In this document: one piece after another, positions 1 through 7,617 of the stretch
Numbering within the stretch: position 1 is the stretch's first letter
How the letters are laid out: every line of letters starts with the position of its first letter
NCBI GenBank assembly: GCA_964448465.1
Contig: CAYUVY010000010.1
Location: 1 to 30,355, forward strand
Source: CAYTYZ01 sp964448465
GTDB lineage: Bacteria; Patescibacteriota; Microgenomatia; UBA12405
Length of the DNA: 30,355 nucleotides
Direction of reading: 5' to 3'
Made by a program: the position numbers and the translations under genes
The notes under the pieces: generated by a model
What the model was told of the DNA's origin: nothing
Seen by the model: the letters and a program-made list of their open reading frames with translations, nothing else
The model's database searches: none

Positions 1-1017
1 GAACTACAGAATCAATATGAGGAATTGGTAAATAGTGATCAAGTGACGATTAATAGAAAATTAACCGGAGAACTAGTAGAGATTAAAAAAACTTATTTGG
101 CCGCCATGAATGCTTTTGAGGATTTGATAGACATTAAAGACAAGGCTTCTAAGCAGCCGGCGTTGGACAAAGAATTTGCCAAAATATTATCACAACTTGG
201 TAGTGCAAATTATGCTTCGGCTAGCGCTAGTTTGACTAGTTTTAAAAATAATTTAAAGAAAAAACAAGAGGAACTGGCTGCCTTGATTAAAATTCCGGAA
301 AATGTAAAACAAAGTGACACTCCCCCGGCTGCGGGCTACGCCAGACAGGTGGTAAAAATGGAAAGTGGAGATGTACTGGTAGATATAATTTCGGCGGACT
401 TGAAAGACACTAAGGTGGTAGTGGAGACAGAAAGTAGTGGGACTTGTGTAAATGATTGTCCAGTAAATGCCCTGGCAGAATACGTAAAAAGAGCTGGAGG
501 GTTTGCGGGGATAAATGGGCCATATTTTTGTCCGGCAAGTTATCCTAGTTGTGCTGGTAAAACTAATTCTTTTGATACACTGCTCATGAATAAAAACAAA
601 GTATATTTTAATTCGGCTAATAATGTTTACAGTAGTGTGCCAGCGGCGATATTTTCGGGTTCGGCTAGGTTTGTGGCACATTCTTCGGAGTGGGGGCGAG
701 ACACGGGAGTAGATAGCGTGATTGCGGGGCAACCCTTGTTGGTGTTTAACGGCACGGCTAGTTTTAGTGCCAGTGGAGATGAAAAGCAGTCGGGCAAGGG
801 TAGTAGGGCTTTTATTGGAGCTACGGACAATACGGTGTATATTGGAGTGGTTCACGGGGTGAGCGTAGCGGGGATGTCGCAAGTATTGGCGAAAATGGGA
901 ATAAAAAATGCGATTAATTTGGATAGTGGAGGGTCGACGGCAATGTATTCTGGAGGTAAATATGTGGTGGGACCCGGGAGAAACACGCCGTTTGGGATTG
1001 TCCTGGTGAGGCGATAA
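1..1017 (+). CDS. Phosphodiester glycosidase (NAGPA-like) domain protein, 5' truncated by window edge
   Basis: The reading frame is already open at base 1, so the first in-frame TTG at 25 is probably not the real start; at least 338 residues are present. The N-terminal ~105 residues are Lys/Glu-rich and helical (coiled-coil-like). From about residue 115 (GYARQVVK) to the end the chain matches the phosphodiester-glycosidase / DUF2233 fold of the NAGPA family: a GINGPYF segment, a GVVHGVSVAGM segment and the family hallmark NLDSGGSTAMY near the C-terminus. Known family members cleave GlcNAc-phosphodiester-type bonds, or are exopolysaccharide- or wall-associated; the substrate here is unknown. 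A signal peptide or TM anchor would lie upstream of the window. Domain call is solid; the biological role is inferred. Confidence 0.85.
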   Translation, partial: ELQNQYEELVNSDQVTINRKLTGELVEIKKTYLAAMNAFEDLIDIKDKASKQPALDKEFAKILSQLGSANYASASASLTSFKNNLKKKQEELAALIKIPENVKQSDTPPAAGYARQVVKMESGDVLVDIISADLKDTKVVVETESSGTCVNDCPVNALAEYVKRAGGFAGINGPYFCPASYPSCAGKTNSFDTLLMNKNKVYFNSANNVYSSVPAAIFSGSARFVAHSSEWGRDTGVDSVIAGQPLLVFNGTASFSASGDEKQSGKGSRAFIGATDNTVYIGVVHGVSVAGMSQVLAKMGIKNAINLDSGGSTAMYSGGKYVVGPGRNTPFGIVLVRR

Positions 1018-1018
1018 T

Positions 1019-1047
1019 TTGACTTATAATAAGATTTGTGATATAAT
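1019..1047 (+). promoter_or_regulatory. Strong sigma70-like promoter with no clear gene (orphan)
   Basis: TTGACT (1019-1024), a 17-nt spacer and TATAAT (1042-1047), followed by ATAGGA. The same -35, the first bases of the spacer, the -10 and the ATAGGA tail occur in front of the gene at 24325. Downstream on the plus strand there is only a 9-codon ORF (ATG at 1073) before the antisense of the 1108-1932 gene. Confidence 0.7.
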
Positions 1048-1107
1048 ATAGGACTAGATCGAGTTATTAAAAAATGTTTGTGTTTGAAATAAATTTACCG
1101 TAATATT

Positions 1108-1932
1108 TTAGCGTTTTTCAGTGACCCAACCCCATTGACCATCTTCATGTTTGGCAATCCGCATGTCAGGTAAAAGATTAGATAAGATCGTAATTATGAA
1201 TTCTTGTACAAAATCAGCAATATATTTGAGAACCTCCATCATGTATTCATCAACATAGCCAGCTTCTGTCTCCGTAATTTTTATTAGCGGTGGAACAATC
1301 TCTCTAGTCTTAGCTGAGTATCTAAATCCTTGAACATTTTTTAGCTTTCCAAAATGCACAACATCGTCTCGACTTGCGACAATTTTTGTAATAGATTCAG
1401 AATGGTGCTTAATTAACTCGATTATTGGTTTTGCATTAGGTTTAATGTCATCCTTGATACTAGTAGCTAAAGTATCGGCAATTGCCATCCCACTCAAATC
1501 ATTTTTTCTTTTCCATGTCAGGAATTCTCTACCATAAATTGGTTTTAAACTTTGAGCTAACAAGTCTAATGACGTTTTAATTTGTCCAAAAAAAGCTTCA
1601 ATAAGTATAAATGCATCGACTTTGTTGAATAACATATCGATATTTGTGCCTGAAATACTATTACTTTTTTTGATCTCTTCAATTAAGTCATCTTTTCTTT
1701 GTACATAATTTCTTCTTAGAGCATTTGCTTTTACTAAAGCATTAATCGAAAGCAAAATATGTTTTAAAAACTGTTCATCAGCTTTGTCGATTTGTAACTT
1801 TTGATGACCCCAAAAACTAACTATCGATAGGATCTGAGTATTTTGGACAATAAGTAATATCTCTTCAAGCAATCGTCTGTCAATTTCATCATTAATTTCA
1901 ATTTCTTCTGTAAGTGTGATTTGCTGATCCAT
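1108..1932 (-). CDS. Hypothetical helical protein with HEPN-like R-x4-H motif
   Basis: 274 residues, almost entirely alpha-helical in appearance, with no signal peptide or membrane span. At residues 188-193 it has RDDVVH followed by FGKL, which fits the R-[N/D/H]-x3-H signature of HEPN domains (RNases, toxins, and domains in abortive-infection and nucleotidyltransferase-linked systems). A helix with HHSESITKI lies just before the motif, as expected for the two-helix HEPN active site. I cannot assign a subfamily; some HEPN-fold proteins of this size are encoded alone. It has its own promoter (TTCAAC, 16 nt, TATAAT ending 6 nt before ATG) and is not joined to the upstream minus-strand operon. 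No obvious antitoxin gene is adjacent. Motif is seen; nuclease activity is inference. Confidence 0.6.
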   Translation of the reverse strand: MDQQITLTEEIEINDEIDRRLLEEILLIVQNTQILSIVSFWGHQKLQIDKADEQFLKHILLSINALVKANALRRNYVQRKDDLIEEIKKSNSISGTNIDMLFNKVDAFILIEAFFGQIKTSLDLLAQSLKPIYGREFLTWKRKNDLSGMAIADTLATSIKDDIKPNAKPIIELIKHHSESITKIVASRDDVVHFGKLKNVQGFRYSAKTREIVPPLIKITETEAGYVDEYMMEVLKYIADFVQEFIITILSNLLPDMRIAKHEDGQWGWVTEKR

Positions 1933-1938
1933 GCGCCT

Positions 1939-1966
1939 ATTATATACTTTAGACTAGTCGGTTGAA
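1939..1966 (-). promoter_or_regulatory. Promoter of the HEPN-like gene, leaderless
   Basis: On the minus strand: TTCAAC (1966-1961), 16-nt spacer, TATAAT (1944-1939), then only 6 nt (AGGCGC) before the ATG at 1932. The transcript would start at or next to the start codon. It overlaps the last codons of the upstream PrsW-like gene. Confidence 0.65.
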
Positions 1967-2335
1967 GAAAAAGTGAATAAGAACGGACAAGATAAGAGAA
2001 AAGGCAAAGAGAAGACTAGAGCGCCTAGAGCCAAAATAGATTATTAGGAAGGTGCTGGTGTGCAAAATTGTGGTCAGAAAGATACGTGGAAGAAAATTGG
2101 AAGCATTGCCCAGGGCGGAAAAATTAAAGAGATAAAACAGGGTTTCGGAAAGACTAAAAATTAGACCAAAAATGAAGATTTGGCGATAGTTAGGCTTGGA
2201 AGTTTTGTGCAAAAGTAAAATACAAATGGCTTTGAAAAATTCCTCGATTAAGAAAGGGAAAGGCAGGAGAATTTCTAGTGGCCAGAGTAAAAAGGGAGAA
2301 ACTAAAAGTACCAAATAAAGAACTGGAGTGAACAT
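1949..2335 (-). CDS. Minimal PrsW-like intramembrane protease family protein
   Basis: 128 residues, nearly all hydrophobic, four or five membrane spans. It retains the ordered motifs of the PrsW family: EEFFK (E31-E32), GLIFSLSETLFY (S61/E64), R84 and a LHTSTF helix with H92, and the C-terminal LIHFFFN with H121. Known PrsW proteins are membrane metalloproteases (related to CPBP/Abi proteases) that cut anti-sigma factors and other membrane proteins; they are usually over 200 residues, so this is a short core version. Its ATG overlaps the stop of the 929-residue surface protein by one base (TAATG), so the two are probably translationally coupled and it closes the Tat-linked operon. Motifs are seen; the protease role is by family. 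Confidence 0.65.
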   Translation of the reverse strand: MFTPVLYLVLLVSPFLLWPLEILLPFPFLIEEFFKAICILLLHKTSKPNYRQIFIFGLIFSLSETLFYLFNFSALGNASNFLPRIFLTTILHTSTFLIIYFGSRRSSLLFAFSLILSVLIHFFFNRLV

Positions 2336-5124
2336 TAATTTAGAGACAGATCGATAAAATCTTGACTAAGCCAGCCTTCGGATAATCCCTTTTTGAGTAA
2401 GACTTTAGCCCAACGCTTGGTTTGGACTAATAACTCGGCTTTTTGGGTTTCGGTAATTTTGCTAACTATTTTGGAATTGACGGAAGGATATTGATAGAGA
2501 TTGACGGTGTCGTAGGCGGGGACGCGAATAGTGACACCGGAGGAAGTATTGGTGGGTGTACTGGGACTGATGGCCTGAGTTAGCTCGGCTAGGACCCAAC
2601 CACTGGCTAAATCGGTTTGGACTTGATACCAAAGTTCACCTTGGTTGTTGGTCTGCTCCCCTATTTTCTGCATGACTTCGCCAGAAGAAATTTGTTTGAC
2701 CAGAGTAGAAGTACGATCGGGAAGAGAGCGGAGGTTAACATAAGATTTTAAAGATGGAGTGGTGACGATTTTGGTGGCAGGTTGGGAATTGGCTTGAACT
2801 GGTGGAGGTAGAATAGGCTTGGGAGTGGAGGTCAAAACCGGAGTGTTGGTGGGTCTTGTGTCCATAGTTGGCTCGGGCTCTAAAGTTGGTTCTAAGGTAG
2901 GAGTAGCTTCGAGAATAATTTCAGGGACTTGGGTGGGGACTAATTTTTTTTCATCAGTGGCAGAAAGAACCATGGGCTTGTCAACTGGGGTGGGAGAACT
3001 GGGCGCAGGACGAGTGGAAGACATGTAGTAGGCAGTGCCGGCAGTAGTGAGCCCGACAGAAAAGATAAAGGCAGCAACTAGGCCAGTGTGGCGGGGCAAA
3101 TGGTGAGAGGTTTTGGGGTGCACAGGTTGACTACTAGACTCTTGGGATATCGGTTTGACAAAAGGACTAGTGGATTTTTTGGAAACTTGGGAAGGTCTGG
3201 ATTTTTTGGTTAAAGAGCGGAAATATAAAGTCATGAAAACAAAGCCGGCGATGATGATGACGATAATGCCCCAAACGCCCACGGCTTGAACCCCGCCGAT
3301 AAAACCGGAAAGAGTACCAATGGATCCAGCAGAACTGAGAATATTTTTCAGATCATCCATTTTCTTGTTGATGGATTCAAGTTCGACACTAGATTCGCGG
3401 AAATTTTGAATACGCTCTTCGGGAAGAGCGGTGGTGTTTTGCTTGAGACTGATTTTGTCTAGACTGGCAATAATGTCGGAATGGAGAGTGGAACCTTGGG
3501 CATAATAGGAGGTACCAGAAAGGGGCTTAAAAAGCTCGTCGGCTTGCTTTTTTAAGGATTCAATCTGTTCGGGAGGAACTTGCCAGACATCTTTGACTTC
3601 AACTTCGAGTATTAAAGTATCACGGGGTTTTAGGTCAAAATCTCCGGTGGAATAATAGGCATTTTTGGTGGCATCGAATTTTATCTCCAGACCCGAGGAC
3701 TTGCGAATAACCAGCTCGGGCTTGAATTCGGGCGGGTAATAATAAGTGAAAGGAACTTTTTGGGTGGCGATGGAAGAAGGGTTGGTAATAAGAGTTTTAA
3801 AGATGATACTGCCCTCTTCTAGCCAGGTTTTGATAATCGGCTGGTTGCCTAGTTGTTCTAGTTGGATACGATTAACATCTAAAAGGGCTTTGATAGCCGC
3901 GGCTTGATTTTTGAGTGAAGTTAAATCGGTATTTTGGGTTTTTTGAAAGTCGAGAATGGAGGTAACATTGGTAACAGTATTGATGGCAGAAACTTCGGAA
4001 GAAAGGTTTTTGACTTTGTCATAAATATCGGTAGCTGAATAAGAACCCCATTTATCCATTAGTTCGGACAAATCGACGCTAGAGGCATCAATGTCGTCTA
4101 CGGCTTCTTGGACTTGCTTGACTCGACCAAAAACCGTGGCGGTGGCAGAAGTGTCTGAACTGGTGCCAAGAGAAGTTTCGAGTGAGTCAACATAATTTTT
4201 TAAAGTAATGATATCGTCGTAGGCAGTGGTGGACTTGCCGTTGTAGTTTAATTCGGAGCGAAGAAGGGTAATGGTGGAGGAGGCACTGTTGGCCGCGGTA
4301 TAAATTCCAGTGGCGGTTTGAGCTCCCCACTTGTCGATGAGGCACTGAGTTCGACCGTAGACAGTATTGTCGGCACAGGTGTTGGTGTTGTTGCCTAGTT
4401 GAGTTTCTAGAGTATCCACATAATTGAGGACATCGGTAAGGCTGTAGGAGCCCCATTTGAGTAAAATGTTGGTGGTATCGGTTTGAATGTTACTAACTTG
4501 GCTTTGGAGTGAGGTAACCTTGGTGTCCACAGTGGCTAAGGTGGATTGAACTTGAGAAACCTGAAAAGTCAGAGTGTTTAGAGACGAGCCTATGCCAGCC
4601 AAACCGGTACTGGTAGCAAGAGTAGAGCCATTGTCGAGGTTGCCAGAAGAAAGGGTTCGGGTGGCATTGGACCAGATATCGGAAACTAAACTACCAAACG
4701 AGGTGAGAGAACGACTGGGGTTGGTCCAAACTGCATTGGCGATGGCGGAAACAGAAGTATTGTCGGTGTAAACTTGAAAAGTTTTATCCAGACACATGTA
4801 ATCGGTAGAAACTGTGCAACAAACTTGGGAACGATAAATTCCAGGTACTAAAGAAGTGGTGCCAACACCATAGGAATACCAACCATCGGCAGTGCCAGTC
4901 ATGGCTACGGAATTAAGAATTACTACTCCATCGGGATCGCGGGTGGTCAGGTTACAAGTGGCAGTAGCTACAGGTAAATATTCGTCATCATAGACAAATT
5001 CACCGATAGTACAGGTAGAACCAATGGAGCATTGTTGATACTGAGTGGGGGTGGCCAGGGCTATTTTGGGAGCTAGGAGCAGGATTAGGATTAAGAGTGG
5101 CAGGATACGATAAACGTACTTCAT
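2335..5124 (-). CDS. Large coiled-coil surface protein with two TM segments and tandem SH3b domains
   Basis: 929 residues. A Sec signal peptide ends near ALA24. Residues 30-120 form a Cys-containing beta domain (C32, C38, C57, C102, C103, C111). Residues 128-160 carry two AVWTNPSRSLTSF / DIWSNATRTLSS-type repeats. Residues 185-420 are coiled coil, with three KWG(S/A)-x3-(T/A)T/D units at 223, 266 and 359. Residues 430-560 form a beta-rich domain, then a helix to about 600. TM1 spans ~613-634, a basic linker 635-680, TM2 ~681-700, a Pro/Thr-rich stalk to ~790, and two SH3b domains at ~793-848 and ~863-926. This gives both large domains outside and the linker inside. The SH3b pair suggests binding to cell wall. 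It is joined to tatC by an ATGA overlap and to the PrsW-like gene by TAATG. Function otherwise unknown. Confidence 0.85.
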   Translation of the reverse strand: MKYVYRILPLLILILLLAPKIALATPTQYQQCSIGSTCTIGEFVYDDEYLPVATATCNLTTRDPDGVVILNSVAMTGTADGWYSYGVGTTSLVPGIYRSQVCCTVSTDYMCLDKTFQVYTDNTSVSAIANAVWTNPSRSLTSFGSLVSDIWSNATRTLSSGNLDNGSTLATSTGLAGIGSSLNTLTFQVSQVQSTLATVDTKVTSLQSQVSNIQTDTTNILLKWGSYSLTDVLNYVDTLETQLGNNTNTCADNTVYGRTQCLIDKWGAQTATGIYTAANSASSTITLLRSELNYNGKSTTAYDDIITLKNYVDSLETSLGTSSDTSATATVFGRVKQVQEAVDDIDASSVDLSELMDKWGSYSATDIYDKVKNLSSEVSAINTVTNVTSILDFQKTQNTDLTSLKNQAAAIKALLDVNRIQLEQLGNQPIIKTWLEEGSIIFKTLITNPSSIATQKVPFTYYYPPEFKPELVIRKSSGLEIKFDATKNAYYSTGDFDLKPRDTLILEVEVKDVWQVPPEQIESLKKQADELFKPLSGTSYYAQGSTLHSDIIASLDKISLKQNTTALPEERIQNFRESSVELESINKKMDDLKNILSSAGSIGTLSGFIGGVQAVGVWGIIVIIIAGFVFMTLYFRSLTKKSRPSQVSKKSTSPFVKPISQESSSQPVHPKTSHHLPRHTGLVAAFIFSVGLTTAGTAYYMSSTRPAPSSPTPVDKPMVLSATDEKKLVPTQVPEIILEATPTLEPTLEPEPTMDTRPTNTPVLTSTPKPILPPPVQANSQPATKIVTTPSLKSYVNLRSLPDRTSTLVKQISSGEVMQKIGEQTNNQGELWYQVQTDLASGWVLAELTQAISPSTPTNTSSGVTIRVPAYDTVNLYQYPSVNSKIVSKITETQKAELLVQTKRWAKVLLKKGLSEGWLSQDFIDLSLN

Positions 5125-5831
5125 CTATTTAATAATAGCGTACCTTCGAATAGCAAGAATAGTGGGGTAATTATTAGGACTAAAGAGAGGACATCGGTGG
5201 GGGGTAAAAGGATGGCAAAAATTGCTAAACCAAGATAGACAAAACGACGCTTGCCGGAAACTAATTGTTTGGAAACAACTTTTAAACGGATGAGTATGGT
5301 AAGCAGAACTGGGAGCTGAAATACTATTCCCATAGTAAAGGACATGATTAAAACCTGAGAGATGAATTCTTGGATGTCCCAAATATTGCTGAGTAAAAAT
5401 TCAGAGGTAGTTTGGGAATAAAGACTAACGACAAATTGTTCGATATATCCTCCAAAAAAGCATCCAAAAAAGAAAAGTAAAACTGAAAATGGAATAAGAT
5501 TTTTGAGTAGTTTGTGTTCGTGTTTGGTTAAAGCTGGCTCTAAAAAACGTAGCAGATGAAAAATTAAAACTGGAGATAAAAAGAGAAGGCCAGTGATAAT
5601 ACTTACACCAAAGGCAAGATTGATAAACTGGGTGGGAGAAGTAAGAACTATATTGATGTTTTTTAAGTTAAAGAGAGAGAGAAGGCCAACAATAATTTTT
5701 TGATAAAAAATCAAACCAAAAGCAAAACCAAGAGCAAAAGAAATAAGGGAACGAAAGAGAATAGCCCGTAGTTGATTAATTTGAGGTTCGTATTCAGTAA
5801 GAAGCTGACTAATAGGCGGAGACTTGGTCAT
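5121..5831 (-). CDS. tatC: Sec-independent (twin-arginine) translocase subunit TatC
   Basis: 236 residues with six predicted spans. Recognisable TatC features are SPTQFINLAFGVSI (65-78), LSPVLIFHLLRFLEPALTKHEHK with the family Glu at E105, the IVFQLPVLL segment of TM4-5 and LPPTDVLSL...PLFLLFE at the end. TatC is the receptor that reads RRxFLK signal peptides and recruits TatA. The N-terminal HL-x-ELR motif of typical TatC is degenerate here (YEPQINQLR). Its ATG overlaps the tatA stop (ATGA) and its own TGA overlaps the next ATG, so tatA, tatC and the 929-residue protein are coupled. Confident by motif and by the partner gene. Confidence 0.93.
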   Translation of the reverse strand: MTKSPPISQLLTEYEPQINQLRAILFRSLISFALGFAFGLIFYQKIIVGLLSLFNLKNINIVLTSPTQFINLAFGVSIITGLLFLSPVLIFHLLRFLEPALTKHEHKLLKNLIPFSVLLFFFGCFFGGYIEQFVVSLYSQTTSEFLLSNIWDIQEFISQVLIMSFTMGIVFQLPVLLTILIRLKVVSKQLVSGKRRFVYLGLAIFAILLPPTDVLSLVLIITPLFLLFEGTLLLNR

Positions 5832-6103
5832 TTTTTAAGACTCTTGGGTTTAGCTTTTTTGGTTTTTTGGGGTTTGGACTTGGGCTCTGGGGATGGTTTT
5901 GGCTCTTCGACGACTGGGGCAACTGGTAGGGGTTCTTTGTCCAATTCATCTTTGACGGTGTCAAATTCTTTTTGAGCTCGCTTGAATTCTTTAACAGCTT
6001 CTCCCAAGCCTTTGGCAACATCGGTAACCTTGCTGCCACCAAAGAGCACGACAAAAAGAAAAAGAAGAACTAAAAGTTCAGTAGTTCCAATATTGGCAAA
6101 CAT
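5828..6103 (-). CDS. tatA: Twin-arginine translocase subunit TatA
   Basis: From the ATG at 6103 the product has 91 residues: a short N-terminus (MFANIGTTELL), one TM, the FGG hinge at 21-23, an amphipathic helix (GLGEAVKEFKRAQKEF), then a Pro/Lys-rich cytosolic tail. This is the TatA/E pattern. A TTG two codons upstream (6109) is possible, but ATG gives the family-typical start and sits 5 nt after a -10 (TAAGAT), so I prefer it. It is followed by tatC with a 4-nt overlap. The long Pro/Lys tail differs from the two very short TatA proteins at 23962-24262, so the three are not simple duplicates. Confidence 0.92.
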   Translation of the reverse strand: MFANIGTTELLVLLFLFVVLFGGSKVTDVAKGLGEAVKEFKRAQKEFDTVKDELDKEPLPVAPVVEEPKPSPEPKSKPQKTKKAKPKSLKK

Positions 6104-6108
6104 GACCA

Positions 6109-6137
6109 ATCTTAGAACAATTTAGAGGACAAAACAA
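6109..6137 (-). promoter_or_regulatory. Promoter of the tatAC operon, leaderless
   Basis: Minus strand: TTGTTT (6137-6132), 17-nt spacer, TAAGAT (6114-6109), 5 nt before the ATG at 6103. It lies between the beta-helix gene and tatA and would give tatA its own, leaderless, transcript. Confidence 0.5.
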
Positions 6138-6144
6138 GCTTAAA

Positions 6145-7598
6145 TTATTGGATGGAAGCCAGGGTGGCTTTGGTTTTCGCATCCTTGAGGGTTTTACCAG
6201 TAGATCCAGAAATTGTGTGACTGGCGATAAGCTCGTCCCACACTGCATCGGCCACATCGGAGGCAGAAGCACCACCAGCGGGAGTCTCGATATAAGTATC
6301 GGTACCCAGATCTTGAGTGTTGCCCGAGGTGTTGTTGGTAATAGTGTTGGCACTGCGTACGGTGGTGCGAGTAACTCCGCTGCCCACGGTGATACCATAA
6401 AGAGAATTATTGTAAATTAAGTTATTTTCAATAGTATTGTTGGAAAGAGAGGTGCCGGTTAAGTTGATACCGTTTTTGTTGCCAGTAATGACATTTTTGG
6501 AAATAGAACACTGAACGCAACTATTGCCAAGATACAGACCGTCCCCTGTCCCCGATTGGCCAGAGTTTTCGATAAGACAATTGGTAATTTGGGTATGGTC
6601 GGTGTTGGCTAAAGATATACAATGTCCACGAGCAGTGGTAATCCAACTATCTTTGATTTGATTATTGGCTCCGGCAACGGTGATGGCATTTTGGGAACCA
6701 GTGGCGGCGGTAGAAACATATAAACCACTAATTTGAACCGAATGAGCATTGATATTGATAGTAGGGTCGGTGGTGGCGGTGGGGACAAGTTNNNNNNNNN
6801 NNNNNNNNNNNNNNNNNNNNNNNNNNNNNNNNNNNNNNNNNNNNNNNNNNNNNNNNNNNNNNNNNNNNNNNNNNNNNNNNNNNNNNNNNNNACCGAATGA
6901 GCATTGATATTGATAGTAGGGTCGGTGGTGGCGGTGGGGACAAGTTGGAAACTATAACCAGGACCTCTAATTTTTACGCCATTTTTAGTAATATTTAAAG
7001 TATCGGTGACAGTGGTGATACCACTAGGGTCGTTGGCTAAACAATAGACAATATCGTGATTGTTGCTAGTAACTAAAAGATTAACTTTGGTAAAGGTTTT
7101 GACGGCACTAGCGGGCTGAAGACCATCGTTGGTATCACTGCCGTCCACCGGATCCCAATAATAGGTATTGCCCACACCCATATGAGAACCATAGAGAGAT
7201 TCAATTAGATATTTTAAATTAGCAGTGTCATTAGGGGTGGAAATAGTGGCGGAAGAAGAGTTTGCCATGGTTACTTGGGTAAAAGCAGTAGGGGCAATAG
7301 GGTTATTATTTAAACCACCGACCAGATTGCCTCCATCGATACGACAAGATTCAGTGTCGGGACCTGGGCGGGCTTCAAAAGCAATGCGCCAGGGAGACTG
7401 AAGTACCATGGTGATACCCACTTTGACCCCACCTCCTAAATCTTGTTTACCAAAGGCATCGGCAATATGCCCATAACCAAGGGCATAATATTCATCTTCG
7501 ACGTTTCTGATTTCATCTAGTAAGTCTTGAATTTGAAGAGTAGTTTGAGGAGAAGGAACAGTAATTATACTATTGTAAAAATCAAAGACGAGAGCCAT
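6145..7598 (-). CDS. Phage-type right-handed beta-helix protein, split by a spurious assembly gap
   Basis: As given, the frame runs from ATG 7598 into a 100-N gap and appears to shift after it. The 55 nt on each side of the gap are identical; collapsing them (removing 155 nt) restores one frame to the TAA at 6145 and gives 432 residues. The N-terminus (MALVFDFYNSIITVPSPQ) has no signal peptide. The middle contains YYWDPVDGSDTNDG, a common start of pectate-lyase/tail-spike beta-helices, then Asn-rich rungs (TNCLIENSG, ISKNVITGN, IENNLIYNNS). The end has SASDVADAVWDELIASHT, a phage-tail-like motif whose AVW core recurs in the 929-residue protein. It lies 19 nt after the 659-residue gene. Likely a fibre or adhesin component; substrate unknown. 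Confidence 0.8.
6737..6791. repeat. 55-nt exact duplicate, left side of gap
   Basis: Identical to 6892-6946. The two copies touch the N run on both sides, which indicates an unmerged contig overlap and not a biological repeat. Confidence 0.9.
6792..6891. other. Assembly gap (100 N)
   Basis: Exactly 100 N of placeholder. Because both flanks are the same 55 nt, the true distance here is probably negative (contigs overlap) and no sequence is missing. Confidence 0.95.
6892..6946. repeat. 55-nt exact duplicate, right side of gap
   Basis: Copy of 6737-6791; offset 155 nt, which is 2 mod 3 and exactly explains the apparent frame change in the beta-helix gene. Confidence 0.9.
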
Positions 7599-7617
7599 GG
7601 TCTATTTTAGTACATTA

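Noticed and set aside
253..882. Long minus-strand frame opposite the phosphodiester glycosidase gene
   Set aside because: It is a shadow of the real gene: no domain, odd composition, and no promoter or ribosome site.
6609..7598. An apparent alternative C-terminus after the N gap (LSPPPPPTLLSISM...)
   Set aside because: It is an out-of-frame reading created by the 55-nt duplication; the correct frame continues to the stop at 6145.
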